A DNA stretch of 64,000 bases from assembly GCA_002786025.1 (NCBI GenBank), contig NHNW01000017.1:248001-312000 (forward strand), in the 5' to 3' direction. Origin of the DNA: Zasmidium citrigriseum. Taxonomy: Eukaryota; Ascomycota; Dothideomycetes; Mycosphaerellales; Mycosphaerellaceae. The translations under genes were made by a program, and so were the position numbers. The notes beneath the pieces are model-generated. The model was not told the origin of the DNA. It made no database searches and saw nothing but the letters and a program-made list of their open reading frames with translations. This document shows positions 1-10,647 of the stretch, piece after piece (position 1 is the stretch's first letter; each line of letters starts with the position of its first letter).

Positions 1-422
1 TCGTAGTGTCCGTAGACCAAGATCGTCCGCTTGCTCTCGTCCTTCTTCGCAGGGTATCGGCCAATGATGGCTGGAGGCAGTTCCAAATGCTCCTTGCCTG
101 GCTGTTTTCCTAGAGGTCGAGCCTCCATGTGTGCGCCCAACTTCTCAAGCTCTCCCTTGAGGAACATGCCCATCTTGACCACATCTTCCCGTCGCTCTTC
201 ATCAGCAGAAATGGAAGGAATCTCAACGGCTTGGCGAAGTCGGTCGATGAAAGGCTCAGCGAGGGAATCAACAGTCTTGTAGTATGACTGCAGATTGGGA
301 GCCATGTTGGGCGAAGGCTTCGTTCGATAGATGTAGGGCCAAGGTGCAGAGGAGCTGTATCGAGGTTTGAATGAAGCGTTTAGAAATCGAGAATAAGCAG
401 GACGGAGTTGTCGAGCGAACAT
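1..422 (-). CDS. M20-family dipeptidase (Dug1/CNDP-like), 5' part
   Basis: This is the N-terminal 140 codons of a metallopeptidase of the M20 family, related to the cysteinylglycine dipeptidase Dug1, which cleaves Cys-Gly during glutathione turnover. The reading ends at the window edge inside the metal-binding GHYD motif (VYGHY, with the Asp codon cut). Upstream are family-typical stretches such as FIDRLRQAVEIPSIS. Two in-frame ATGs exist. The one at 422 adds a 39-residue leader (MFARQLRPAYSRF...), rich in Arg, Ser and aromatic residues with no acidic residue, which looks like a mitochondrial targeting signal. The second ATG at 305 (MAPNLQSYYKTVDS) gives the usual cytosolic start. I chose the longer form because the leader is open and looks functional. 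No intron is visible in the part present. Confidence is good for the family and moderate for Dug1 identity. Confidence 0.8.
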   Translation of the reverse strand, partial: MFARQLRPAYSRFLNASFKPRYSSSAPWPYIYRTKPSPNMAPNLQSYYKTVDSLAEPFIDRLRQAVEIPSISADEERREDVVKMGMFLKGELEKLGAHMEARPLGKQPGKEHLELPPAIIGRYPAKKDESKRTILVYGHY

Positions 423-644
423 GAATGTTTATCATCACGAGCTCAGTATTCGGCGGGGCAGAGAAAGAGGGACTGGCACTCGCCTAGCATACCGCATTGG
501 GAAGGCGCTAGGCACAAGTGAATCTCAAAGCCGGCGCTGGCCGTCAGGAACATCGGCCTCCTTTCCATTGGCAGACAAAGACAACGATCGATGGGAAACA
601 TCACACTTTTTGCCTAGGCAAAGTACATCGGACATGGCGCGGTG

Positions 645-1436
645 ATGCCGCTGTTTTCGCCCTTCTTCCGCCTGCCGGGACGCTGGACACGGCGGAGAGC
701 TCGCAAGACGCGTATGGCCACCCAGACTGCCGTCCTTGCCATTCTTCTCCTGGTCGTGGTGCCCCTTTACACCATCTACAAGCCTCCAAAAGTGGTGATC
801 AGCTACTTTCAGGCACGATTTCCAGAAGTCTTATTCCAGGTGCAGACAACCAAGAAGATCGTTGCTCTCACCATCGACGACACGCCAAGCGTTTATACGA
901 ATCAGATCCTCGACATCCTCAAGGAGAATGGAGCCTCTGCAACGTTCTTTGTCATTGGAGACCAAGTTTCCGGCAATGAGCATATCTTGAGCGACATTGT
1001 CCGGGCTGGAAGCGAATTGGGCAACCACGCAATGCACGATGAACCCAGCATCTCCTTACCGAGCGCGGACTTGGAAGATCAAATCCACGAGGTTGACGGC
1101 TTTATCAATCGTGCATACCACGATGCGGGCAAGGAACGTCCATATCGATTCTTTCGACCTGGATCTGGTGTGTTCAGTCGGAGGATTCTCGACGTGGCGA
1201 CCACTGCTGGCTACAGGACGATTCTTGGCAGCATCTATCCACACGATCCCTTCATCAGCTTTTGGAGGGTCAATGCGTGGCATATATTGAGTATGCTGCG
1301 GCCAGGTGCTGTCATCATCTGCCATGATCGCAGACCATGGACGGTACCCATGTTGAAGAAGGCCGTTCCAGCGATGAGGAAGAAAGGTTACGAGGTCGTC
1401 TCTGTTTCCAAATTCCTCGAGATGACGAAGACCTGA
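645..1436 (+). CDS. Polysaccharide deacetylase (NodB domain), membrane-anchored
   Basis: A 263-residue protein with a carbohydrate esterase 4 (NodB) fold, expected to remove acetyl groups from chitin-like polymers. After a basic N-terminus (RRRARKTR) comes one hydrophobic segment around residues 28-46, fitting a type II signal anchor that places the enzyme in the secretory lumen or at the cell surface. The catalytic motif TIDDTPS (usual TFDDGPS) lies around residue 77 and GNHAMHDEPS provides the second metal-binding motif. RFFRPGSG and the late ICHDRRPW segment fit the remaining family motifs. The His spacing in the second motif differs from the common HSxxH form, so activity or substrate may differ from classical chitin deacetylases. 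The start is the ATG at 645; an in-frame GTG just before it is ignored. No intron is evident. Confidence 0.82.
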   Translation: MPLFSPFFRLPGRWTRRRARKTRMATQTAVLAILLLVVVPLYTIYKPPKVVISYFQARFPEVLFQVQTTKKIVALTIDDTPSVYTNQILDILKENGASATFFVIGDQVSGNEHILSDIVRAGSELGNHAMHDEPSISLPSADLEDQIHEVDGFINRAYHDAGKERPYRFFRPGSGVFSRRILDVATTAGYRTILGSIYPHDPFISFWRVNAWHILSMLRPGAVIICHDRRPWTVPMLKKAVPAMRKKGYEVVSVSKFLEMTKT

Positions 1437-1512
1437 ACGAGGAAGGGGGGCTTTGCAATCTATCAAATTCGATTGGCACGAGACGAATCCAAGACAAGAT
1501 TCGATGCTTTTA

Positions 1513-2516
1513 TCATGGCTGCCCTGTGGAATCTGTGATGGCACCGTCGACTATCAGTTCTTGGCCCGTCACATACTTCGCCTCGTTCGAGCAGAGATAC
1601 AATGCCGCATACGCGATGTCATCCACCGAACCCATCTTGCCCGTCGGCGATTGCTTGTCTCTGGTCTTCCGATAACCTTCCTGATCTCCACCAGCGTACT
1701 TATCGGCTAGTACGGATACCAAGGGAGAATTGATCAGACCAGGAACGACGGTATTTAGCCTGACTTTGCCACCTGTTCGTTGTGCGTATATCACGGCAGT
1801 GGTCTTGGTGAATTGGATGATTGCCGCTTTCGTGGCTGCGTACGCAACCTGTGGCTTTCCAATGTACCGCAGACCGGCAACAGACGAGACGTTGAGAACA
1901 CAGCCTCCGGATTCTTGCTCCTCCATGATGGGCAGCACGAGATGACACATGAGATACACCGACTTCAAGTTCACGTTTGTCTGTGCATCCCATATCTCCT
2001 CGCTCAACTCCGCTGGTCCTCCAGGCTCTGATTTGCCTGCACGAACATTAGCAACTCGACAAAAATGCATTCGGGGCTCTTGAAAAGACGGCATAACTTC
2101 AGAGCACCCATTGGTCGAGACCTACCGACATTGTTGACCAGGACGTCTATCCGGCCATGCTTTTCCATACAAGCATCGACAAACGCTTTGCATGCGTCGC
2201 TCTTCGTCACATCCTATCCAATGCATCAGATTTTCCATTTGCCTACTCGAGACAACGAATCTCTTACAGTCGATTGCTGAATGACATCAACAATACTCTG
2301 GCCAGCTTTCCTTGAAGGATGGTTTTTCACTTCGTCTTCATTCCGGATCAGATCGGCAGCTCTATTCGCAGCTTCCAGGTTGATATCACAGCCGTATATG
2401 ATGGCCCCTTGCCTGGCCATTGCAGCCGCCATAGCAGTGCCATTGCCGTATCCTTCTCCGACTGCCCCGAGGCCTGTCAGGAGGACGACTTTGTTGCTGT
2501 AATCGAAGATGGGCAT
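1513..2516 (-). CDS. Short-chain dehydrogenase/reductase
   Basis: A classical SDR of 286 residues assembled from three exons: 2268-2516, 2126-2213 and 1513-2036. The introns of 54 and 89 nt have GT-AG ends and splice phases 0 and 1, restoring TDVTKSD and NNVGKSEPGG. The NAD(P)-binding loop is TGLGAVGEGYGNG, slightly longer than the common TGxxxGxG and matching the SDR subgroup with a G-W/Y-GNG loop. NNVG, the Ser of NVSSVAG and the YxxxK pair in YAATKAA complete the catalytic set. The C-terminus TGQELIVDGA is also typical. The substrate cannot be told from sequence. The start is the ATG at 2516; the longer frame to 2525 begins at GTG. It is convergent with the deacetylase gene, only 76 bp away. 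Confidence 0.82.
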
Positions 2517-2765
2517 GTCAGGCACGAGACTGGAAGGACAATAGCGTTGCAGGAGAAAGAGAATAGACCAAAGTCTTTTCTGAGTCTCTCCCGGTACCTT
2601 GGGCGTAGGTAGTAACGCGGGGCTAATGGCCGTCTCATTAGACCGACATCGGCCGAAACTCTACATATTCGTGTGCTCGTTTATTGTAGAGAGTCAGTAC
2701 GAGACGGCCCAGAATAGCTTGGGCTCACACCGGATACAGTGATACGATACGATGCTTTGCCATGC

Positions 2766-4756
2766 CTAGTACTTCCGATCAATAAAGTAGTACTTATACT
2801 CCCCTTCTGGTGTCACATTCCCCAGTATAGCCCTGATTTGAACCTGCCAGGACAGATCATCAACAGTCACGAGCTCGTCAGACGGCGCAAGGTCTCGACC
2901 TCCGAGCATGGCCCATTTCGAATGATGTAAGGAAGCTTTCGCCTCAAAGCAGACGATGTATTCGCTTTCCTCGGAATATATAGCGACCCGCTGGCGAGGG
3001 ACGGACCCAGACTCCGTGATACGATACAGGGTATTGTTGTCGCCTATTTCAAGGCGCTGTAGTGGGGAGGAGTCTGCATTCGAGATAGCTCGTAGGCCTC
3101 TTCCTGTAGTCTGCGCCCAGCTTTGGTGTGTTGTGGAGGTTTTGGCAAATCGTAGGTTATGCTCGTCGTAATGCTCCATCCCATCGGCAGCGCTGTCAAA
3201 GCCACGAGCCCACCGGAGGCGAAAGGTAGGTCCTGCACCACGACGTTGCAGGAATTGGCCGAAGTGGAGTCTTTCACGTAGACCGGAGACACCGAATTGG
3301 ACGGTAACGTATCCTTGGCTAAAGTCACCGGGTTCTGTTGCTGAGAGATAGGCGTTCTTCTGGTGGATTGCTGGCGATGATTCGACAATCTCTAGTCCTG
3401 GGGACAGCTCGAATTCTACGTTATAGCCGAGGGTGAATGAGTCTCGCAGTATCACAATGTCGCGTAGTGACTCGACATCGCTGACATTGAAGCTGTTTTG
3501 CAGAGTGCGCTTCTTCGACTTGCTCAGGCCCCTATCAACTTCGCAAACGATGTTACGTGCGCTCCGTCTTGTAGAATGGTCTTCTGGCTTCGTGTGCTTT
3601 TTCAGCCACAGTTCTACGGGCATACCAGATCGCTGACAGTTCAGTTGAGCGACAAGATAGCTGTTCTTGTCTCTAGTCGGCAGGGAGATGCGGAGGCCGC
3701 TGTTGGAGATTTCATATGAATCGCCAAGGCTAGCACTAGCTCCTGTCTCGAGATCCCCAGCGCTTAGGAAATATCGGGGACTGGGAGCTAGCAACTTGCC
3801 ATGAGGCCGAGTTGAGTCATCGGCTGGCGCTGACCAGGCAAATATTGAATGATCGGTAGAGCTTTGAATGGTCAGCCGCCCTTGTCTCTTCTTTACGTGC
3901 AGCCCTACGTTTTGATTATTTCTTCTTGCAGTCTCTGGAAAGCCTTCTGACCTTCTCCATAAATCATTGGCATGTTGACCTTTGTCTCTTCGTCAGAAAC
4001 TTGAGTCGTAGATCCAGACTGAAGACACTCACATCGAAAATGCCTGGATCTGGTTATCATGCGAGCAAGCAACCTTCACGTAATAGACTGACCAAGTAAA
4101 GAATATGCCTCATCTTCCACACGGGTAGTCTGCCGGTGCGCTGCCCACGACATGCGAGTTGCAATTGAGAAGGATTTGAGTAAAAGGCGTTGTCGCAGGA
4201 CACGTTCGTCGATACCTGTGACGTGTGATAACGAGGGTGCCATCTGGTCCTTGTTGCCAATCAAGTCCCAATTTGCGTCGTAAAATCGCACCTCAGCCGG
4301 CGCAATAAGCTCTTGTAAAGTCCACCCCCTTTTGAACCATCGGCTTGGGCTTAGGTCAGAGTGCAGCACGTATTCCGGTTGTGTCTTTCGAGCGGGGACG
4401 ATATCGGCTAGGTAGGCATAGCAAACAGCGGCATCTGCATACCATCGATACATGGAGTTGATAGCCTCGCTGAGCTCTGCGCTGCTGTCTTTGTCAATGC
4501 AGCAAGTGTCGATCCAAACATACTGATGACCATCTTTCTTGGCCTGTTCGCAAGCCTTTTCGATCTTTGTGAATCCGGCTTTCTTCTTGGTCTTTCGGTG
4601 CTTGATGTCGTCCAAAAGGCCTTCACGTGTCATATCGCGGAAAGAGACCTCATCTTCGCCCCAGGTATGGGATAGAATAGCATATCGCTCCTCGACGGCC
4701 TTCCGATCATCGCTGAAATGCTTCAGTCGAAGAGTGGCTGTGTCTAGAAGCCACAT
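2766..4756 (-). CDS. HET-domain protein (heterokaryon incompatibility type)
   Basis: A 613-residue protein in four exons: 4093-4756, 4033-4043, 3909-3979 and 2766-3861. HET domains act in fungal non-self recognition and programmed cell death. The N-terminus MWLLDTATLRL, the YAILSHTWG motif, the KIEKACEQA helix, WIDTCCIDK, the SMYRWYADA segment and RGWTLQELIAP are the standard HET blocks. After splicing the sequence runs EDEAYSLLG-IFD-VNMPMIYGEG-QKAFQRLQEEIIK, the canonical downstream block, which forces an 11-nt microexon (codes IFD plus part of the preceding Gly). The introns are 49, 53 and 47 nt. The C-terminal ~365 residues (one exon) show no motif I recognise; in relatives this part varies and often defines specificity. 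All four exons keep frame, so the gene looks intact. Confidence 0.8.
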
Positions 4757-5210
4757 GGCCAGTGGTCACAACTGAGAGATTTAGAAAAGGTCCGCGGAGT
4801 CGAGATTAGGTGCCTGAAGATGAGGGAGATGAATGTACGAGAGAGCGGACGAGCATCGCCCATCTCAGCCTCTTCATGCACTCACGTATCGATCAGCCGA
4901 GCTGAACTCGAAGGGCCCGGTAGCGGCCTCTTTCGCAATGTTGCTCCCGAGACATTCATTCTCGCATCAAAACTCTGCTAAATGTGGCTGGATCATGACT
5001 TCTCAAACGGTCGATACGATTGAAAGTGATAAAGAGTGATGATGAGATTCTAGGAGGTGAGGTGCAGTTGAGATCTCAGGCCCCAAGGGAAGGGGTCTGA
5101 AGTCTCACTCGCAACTTCACGTCATCGCCGTTTCTTATCGATAACAACCGCCATCAAATCTTCAAACCTCAATGGCCTGACTTGAACAACAACCCAACCA
5201 ATTCATCGAA
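4757..5210. other. Intergenic region, divergent HET / peroxiredoxin promoters
   Basis: This 454-bp stretch separates the starts of the HET gene (minus strand) and the peroxiredoxin gene (plus strand), so it must hold both promoters. Short open frames in it show no family features. I recognise no clear TATA box or known operator. Confidence 0.5.
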
Positions 5211-6086
5211 ATGGCAGCCTCATTCGCACGCAGTGCTGTCCGCACAGCTCGTCTTTCATCGACTCACACAAGCTTTGCCACAAGGCAAGCTTCACCCGTC
5301 TTCAAACGCTTCCTCGCCACTCCGACCGAGCAGCCACGTTTGAGATTGGGATCAGAAGCACCAAACTTCCAGGCCAAGACTACGCAGGGTGATATTGATT
5401 TCCATAAATGGCTTGAGGGGAAATGGGCGGTACGTACATTGATTGAGCCATTGCATTCTGTATGTTGACTTTGCCGGGATAGATCCTCTTTTCCCACCCA
5501 GCAGATTTCACGCCCGTCTGCACAACCGAACTGGGAGCATTCTCCAAACTGAAAGATGAATTCGAAAAGAGAGGTGTCAAGATGATCGGCCTTGTACGTA
5601 CTCAATCACTCGACGCCCACCGCACAACACTAACCCTCCACTCTCCAGTCCGCCAACGACCTGGGCAGCCACGACAAATGGATCAAAGACATCAACGAAA
5701 TCTCCTCCACATCCCTCCAATTCCCCATCATCGCCGACGCAGACCGCAAAGTCGCCTTCCTCTACGACATGATCGACCAGCAAGACCTCCAGAACATCGA
5801 CGAGAAAGGCATTGCGTTTACGATCCGATCCGTCTTCGTCATTGATCCGGCGAAGAAGATTCGCTTGACGATGATGTATCCCGCTTCGACGGGAAGGAAT
5901 ACGAGTGAGGTTTTGAGGGTTATTGATTCGCTGCAGACGGGGGATAAGAAGGGCGTTACGACGCCGATTGATTGGAATGTTGGAGAGGATGTAATTGTTC
6001 CGCCGAGTGTGAGTACGGAGGATGCGAAGAAGAAGTTTGGGGAGGTGAGGGAGGTTAAGCCTTATCTTCGATATACCAAGATCTAG
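5211..6086 (+). CDS. Mitochondrial 1-Cys peroxiredoxin (Prx1/Prx6 type)
   Basis: Three exons (5211-5429, 5483-5593, 5649-6086) give 255 residues. Introns of 53 and 55 nt have GTACGT donors. The first ~40 residues ([17 protein letters not shown]... KRFLATPTE) form a classic mitochondrial presequence. The peroxidatic Cys86 sits in [12 protein letters not shown], and the C-terminal arm with [12 protein letters not shown] and LRYTKI is that of the Prx6 subfamily, longer than the AhpC/TSA 2-Cys type. The role is reduction of hydrogen peroxide and organic or lipid peroxides in the mitochondrion, with reduction of the sulfenic acid by thioredoxin or glutathione. All family blocks are present and in frame. 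Confidence 0.92.
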
Positions 6087-6143
6087 ACAGTCCACAGACA
6101 TAGAAGACCGAGCTGGCAACAGCTCCCCATGTACACTGTACTA

Positions 6144-7112
6144 CTACCTCCCACCCTCCGCCCAGAAAGCTTCCAAATCCTCCTGCCTAACCTCAAAAGC
6201 CCAATGATGACAAGTCTGATGCATAACCGGACTAACCTCCGGCGCATCCTCCTCAGCCCCATCATCAAAAACCTCTCTCACCCCCAAAGCCACATACTTC
6301 TTGAGCAACATCCTCCTCCAACGCCCTGTCTCCCCGACACACTTCCGCCACCGACTAACCTGTCTCTCATCATCCTCACACCTGCGTCCCTGGAAGAATC
6401 TGCAATACCACTGAAACCACCCTCTCACGTCGTGCTCGTGGCTGATCCATCCTGCTGCTTCCCATTCTTCGATGCTTTGGCCGCAGGAGACTTTGAATTT
6501 GTTGACGTCGGGGTTGTAGACCGGGTTTGTGAGGTAGCGTTCGATGTTTAGGCCTGAGACCCATTCTGGCGGGAGTTCTTTCCAGTCATCTTCTACGACG
6601 ATACCGAGTTTGCGGGATTGCAAGGGTCGGAAGTAGGAGCCGCCGAAACAGCCTTCGCGCAGCATTTCTTCGGGGGATTTGTTAGGGAGGAAGTCCGGAT
6701 GGTCGGAGAAGTGAAAGACTCGTGAGGTTTCATCGCGAGTTGGAGGAGGGGCTGTGGGTTTCCAATTCGTCCAGCCGGCTTGGATTTCGTCGATGTTCTT
6801 GGCGGGTACGAGGGGCTCTTCGACGATGGGACTTGCTCTGCCGTTGGTCTTGGCCTTTTGCTTCTTGGGTGCTGATCGGGGAAGTGATATTGGTTTGCTG
6901 AGCTCGTGTTCGTTATAGGATTGCTTGGCGGGCGCTGAGGCTATCCGAGCGGATGTGCGAGAAGGTGCTGTTAGTTCTAGCTTTCTCTTCTTGGATGGTG
7001 GTGGTTTGGCATTTCGCTCTTGTTTTGTGGCGATTGGCTTGATGTCCAGTCCTGCGAGAAGAGCTTGATTCTTTTTGATTTTCTCTTGTCTTCGGGCTTC
7101 GTAGTCATTCAT
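6144..7112 (-). CDS. Conserved fungal protein of unknown function, probably nuclear
   Basis: A single-exon protein of 322 residues. I know no function. The start ATG at 7112 gives MNDYEARRQEKIKKNQALL, which resembles the short N-terminal motif (YE-R--NI--N-ALL) seen in the chromatin-associated Cmr1/WDR76 proteins, though no WD repeats follow. A basic cluster PSKKRKLEL near residue 42 is a likely nuclear localisation signal. The first ~115 residues are low complexity and basic. From about residue 120 (AGWTNWKPTAPP) a compact, Trp-rich domain begins, with PEEMLREGCFGGSYFRP, a Trp-rich FQWYCRFFQGRR block and a final HQTCHHWAFEVRQ block. The reading frame continues upstream to 7208 without an ATG. 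It is convergent with the peroxiredoxin gene, with 57 bp between stops. Confidence 0.68.
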   Translation of the reverse strand: MNDYEARRQEKIKKNQALLAGLDIKPIATKQERNAKPPPSKKRKLELTAPSRTSARIASAPAKQSYNEHELSKPISLPRSAPKKQKAKTNGRASPIVEEPLVPAKNIDEIQAGWTNWKPTAPPPTRDETSRVFHFSDHPDFLPNKSPEEMLREGCFGGSYFRPLQSRKLGIVVEDDWKELPPEWVSGLNIERYLTNPVYNPDVNKFKVSCGQSIEEWEAAGWISHEHDVRGWFQWYCRFFQGRRCEDDERQVSRWRKCVGETGRWRRMLLKKYVALGVREVFDDGAEEDAPEVSPVMHQTCHHWAFEVRQEDLEAFWAEGGR

Positions 7113-7331
7113 TTTGAAGTGTCTTGAAAATGTTGCGAGTTGATGCTCGAGAGATTGGAGACACAAAGAGACGCGCAAGAGGGTCGCGACTTCGCGCCAT
7201 GACGTCACTGCCTCTGCTAGGTGAATGTTGGACGCAACAGCGACCTTTGTTCAAGCAACATATTCGCGAAAGAATTCGGGAGCGAGAAGGCATCACAAGC
7301 TTTTGTGGATCGTGAAGTCTATGTCTGGAAT

Positions 7332-8711
7332 CTATGCAATCACACCATTAGCTTCTTGCTCCTTCTTCTCCTCCCGCTCTCTTGAGTGCTGGCTGACTCG
7401 TCCAGTGTGGATATCCTCCAGAACATTCTTCAGCTCCTTCAAGAACCTCGTCACCTCGGTCTCCGTACCGACAGTCACTCTCAGACAGCCCAGACAGCCC
7501 AGCTCCTTACCTCTGAAGCGGACGACAACGCCTCTCTTCTCAGCGAGTCGCTCATATACTTGGAGCGCAACCTCATTGCTAGGCTTGCCCTCCGGATCGC
7601 ACATCTCGACGAGGAGAAAGTTGCTGGCAGTACCGCCTCGGGATCGACCAACACCCTTGATCTTTGGCATCTCAGAGAGCAGTCGTTCCCGTTGTTTGAT
7701 GATGTACTCCCGATTTTGGTGCATGACTTTGAGGTTCTGCGGTTGCAATGCCTGAATCGCCAGTTGAGACGTCGGGTTGGATACGTTATAGGGGGCCTTC
7801 AAGCTGTTGAGTACTCTTGCAATCTGCGGACTTGTGAATGCGGCTCCCAATCGAATGCCAGCGAGTCCGAATGCTTTCGATAGCGTCTGCATTACGACCA
7901 AGTTTGGCCACTCCGCAACCCATTCGGCAAGTGACGAGCCTTCGGGAGCGAAGTCGATATAAGCTTCATCGAGGATGACAATGCCGTTCCAAGTAGGGTG
8001 TTCGAGCACTTTCTGAACATCTTCCTTTCGAACCAAGTTACCTGTCGGATTGCCGGGACTGCAAAGGTAGACCATCTTGATCGAAGGGTCGGCTGCGAGG
8101 GTCTCGTTGATCTTGTCTGGCTGTGCTCTGAAGTCGCTGTCGACATCCAGTGGCACTTTGACGACTTCAACATCGTTTACCTGAGCTGAGACGGCGTACA
8201 TGCCATAGGTGGGAGGGCAAGTGAGGATCTTCTCCTTGCCAGGCACGCAGAAAGCCCGCATAAGTGAGTCGATAGCTTCATCGCTGCCGACTCCAACGAA
8301 GAGGTTCTCTGGGCCGATGTTCTTCTTGGTATGAACTTGAGTATTCCGTAGGTTGCAGAGCATTTGTTTCAACTCATGCTGGTGGCTGTTGATCGTTAGC
8401 ATCGATGACTCATGCAAGATGTTGAAGTGAACATACGGATCAGGATAGCGATTGAGACCAAGAAGGTCGACTTCGATGTTGGAGGCATCACCGTTGGCCA
8501 GCTTTCCATCGTTCGTCAAAGCCAATCCCGGACCGTATGCGTTCTCGTTGGCATCAAGGAGGATGTTTGTTCCGTCATCCTTGTAATCGCTGTGCCAAGT
8601 CAGCGTGTGTTCGATCCAATACTTCAATTTTGATACTTACTCTCTGGCACATCTGTACGGCTCAAGGGCGAGGATGTTGGGCCTCGCGCATTTCGAAATG
8701 TCGAAAGGCAT
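7332..8711 (-). CDS. Histidinol-phosphate aminotransferase
   Basis: The seventh step of histidine synthesis, imidazole-acetol phosphate to histidinol phosphate, PLP dependent (fungal HIS5/bacterial HisC). Three exons (8641-8711, 8437-8589, 7332-8385; introns of 51 nt each) encode 425 residues. Splicing gives MPFDISKCARPNILALEPYRCARDDYKDDG and NRYPDPHQHELKQ, both family-typical. Other anchors are LLDANENAYGP, VGVGSDEAIDSLMRAFC, CPPTYGMY, SPGNPTGN, ILDEAYIDF and the PLP lysine K245 in TLSKAFGLAGIRLG. The C-terminus KKEQEANGVIA is a short hydrophilic extension. It is divergent from DGK1, with a 733-bp region between. I found no clear CpcA/Gcn4 site (TGACTCA) in that region, although amino-acid control would be expected. 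Confidence 0.93.
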
Positions 8712-9444
8712 GGTTGGTTGGTTGTCGTTGGTCCAAAATTTCGAAGACAGCGACGTCAATGGCTCGGATTCAGAGAGCGAGAAGTGACAGAATTGATGGG
8801 GACAGTGATGGCTCTTTCCCCAGAATCTAGGACCACTTGATCGTTGGATGACCACGCTCTCTGGGTAGTCAGGTTTGGGTTGAAGCATCAAACATTGATC
8901 GGTTGCTCTTGTACTTTCCACTCTGCTTCATGGGTCGTTGATCAGGGAGAAAGAGCGACCGCTACTTTTACGGCCTCGTCTCTGATTCAGATAGGCGAGT
9001 GACACGGCGTGCGAAACCTTGTCTCACGCGCATCCATTTGCATGTGACTGGCGATGTGTCCTCTGAATTTTCGAGCTGCCGCCGCCGCGGTCGCTTCTGA
9101 AACGGTGAAGTAACAGCAGAAGGAAGGAAGCTTCCTGCGTGTTCCTCGAGCTGGGGATTCGTGTGACCATACGAAAAGCACGCGCTGGGCCACGTTGGAA
9201 GTTCCTCAGGAGATCAGCGCATATGTCATTGCTACTCGCACATCCGCGTCAACGCATATCCCGGTTTTGGCTCACCACCCAACCTCCGTCCTGCTTTTAT
9301 GAACAACCGTGGCACACGCCTCCACGCCTTCGACCACGTCCAACGTCCGAGCGAGTCCACACCGCATCGCTAGCTGCTGCATCCTCCACCGTGTAGCTTC
9401 CGTCAGCTCCGGAACCGCTGCGGTCCGACGCACCACACGCGACC
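8712..9444. other. Intergenic region, divergent HIS / DGK1 promoters
   Basis: This 733-bp region lies between two divergent starts. Its DGK1-proximal side is rich in pyrimidines and CCACGC-type runs, as is usual for fungal 5' leaders. No gene, RNA or repeat is recognised. Confidence 0.5.
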
Positions 9445-10647
9445 ATGTCGCAATATCAGGTCCCCAATACCCCCCGGGTCATATCGCCGTCTCCCACGCC
9501 GTCAGAGAGTAGTACGAAGGATGGCTATTTCCCTCCCACGACGCGATCGAAGACGCAGCGCCTGAGCTCAGTAGAACCGATCGAAGAGCATGCCGAGAAG
9601 CACGAAGAGAACGATCCAGAGCTATCCCGCGCGCGAAGTCGAAGTCGAAGTCCGCAGATCGAACGTAAACCGGGGAAGATGACGATGAATGGGGGCATAT
9701 CGTCGGCGAGTGCGATACCTGTCAACAAGCCAACGAGACGGAAGACGGAGGATGTCAAGGTGCCTAATGGCGCACCGAAAGAGAACGGCCTGCTCTCACC
9801 GAACAGCGCATACCCTCAAGGATTTGGATCAGCATATTGGAGGAATCTAAGTCGGAGTCCTAGTCCACTGGGTTTGATCCCGATCCATCGGGAATGGCGA
9901 GCGTTCGTGCACAAACATGAAGTACCGCGGAAGATACTGCATGTCAGCATTGGGTTTGTCGCGCTATGGTTGTACTATGAAGGGGCTCAGACAACACAGA
10001 TATCACCTGTGCTGTTTGGACTTCTGGTACCCATATTCTCGATCGATCTCATACGATTCAGATGGCCGGAGTTCAATCGACTTTACATCAAGACCGTCGG
10101 TGCATTCATGCGCGAGAGCGAAGCACACGACCGATTCAACGGCGTCATCAGCTACCTGGCTGGACTGTGGGCAACTATGTACTTCTGCAGGAAGGATGTG
10201 GCGGTGATGAGTGTTCTGCTGCTCTCGTGGTGCGATACTGCGGCGAGCACCTTCGGACGAATGTGGGGAAAGTACACGCCGAGGATTAGGAGAGGGAAGA
10301 GTCTGGCGGGATCTATTGCGGCCTTTGTGTTTGGAGTAGGAAGTGCAGTATTGTTCTGGGGTATCATCGCACCACACACGCCGAAAGAGTTGAACCAAGG
10401 GGTCAACAGTTTTGCATTTGAGGGAGTGCTCACGCTGCCTTCCCAGGCGCGGGAGTATTTGGGCTTGAGCAGTGGACAGGCCAGCGTATCAGGACCGGCA
10501 GCCCTGGGTGTTATGTCGGTGGTGTCAGGCCTTGTGGCCAGTGTGAGCGAGGCGATTGATATCTTTGGATTGGACGACAACTTGACGATACCAATATTAT
10601 GTGGAGCGGGCCTGGGAGCCTTTCTGTGGGCATTTGGAGGCAGCTAG
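9445..10647 (+). CDS. DGK1: CTP-dependent diacylglycerol kinase (Dgk1-like)
   Basis: An intronless gene for 400 residues. Dgk1 phosphorylates diacylglycerol to phosphatidate with CTP at the ER/nuclear membrane and counteracts the phosphatase Pah1, so it sets the balance between membrane lipids and storage fat. The N-terminal ~130 residues are hydrophilic and Ser/Arg rich (SRARSRSRSPQ) and probably cytosolic and phosphorylated. The catalytic region starts at HKHEVPRKILHVSIGF and continues through several hydrophobic segments, SWCDTAASTFGRMWGKYTPRIRRGKSLAGS being the CTP-transferase block (D-x-A-A-x-x-x-G and G-K-S). The C-terminal segment SVSEAIDIFGLDDNLTIPI matches the same family. The start ATG at 9445 follows a pyrimidine-rich leader. 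Confidence 0.9.
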   Translation: MSQYQVPNTPRVISPSPTPSESSTKDGYFPPTTRSKTQRLSSVEPIEEHAEKHEENDPELSRARSRSRSPQIERKPGKMTMNGGISSASAIPVNKPTRRKTEDVKVPNGAPKENGLLSPNSAYPQGFGSAYWRNLSRSPSPLGLIPIHREWRAFVHKHEVPRKILHVSIGFVALWLYYEGAQTTQISPVLFGLLVPIFSIDLIRFRWPEFNRLYIKTVGAFMRESEAHDRFNGVISYLAGLWATMYFCRKDVAVMSVLLLSWCDTAASTFGRMWGKYTPRIRRGKSLAGSIAAFVFGVGSAVLFWGIIAPHTPKELNQGVNSFAFEGVLTLPSQAREYLGLSSGQASVSGPAALGVMSVVSGLVASVSEAIDIFGLDDNLTIPILCGAGLGAFLWAFGGS

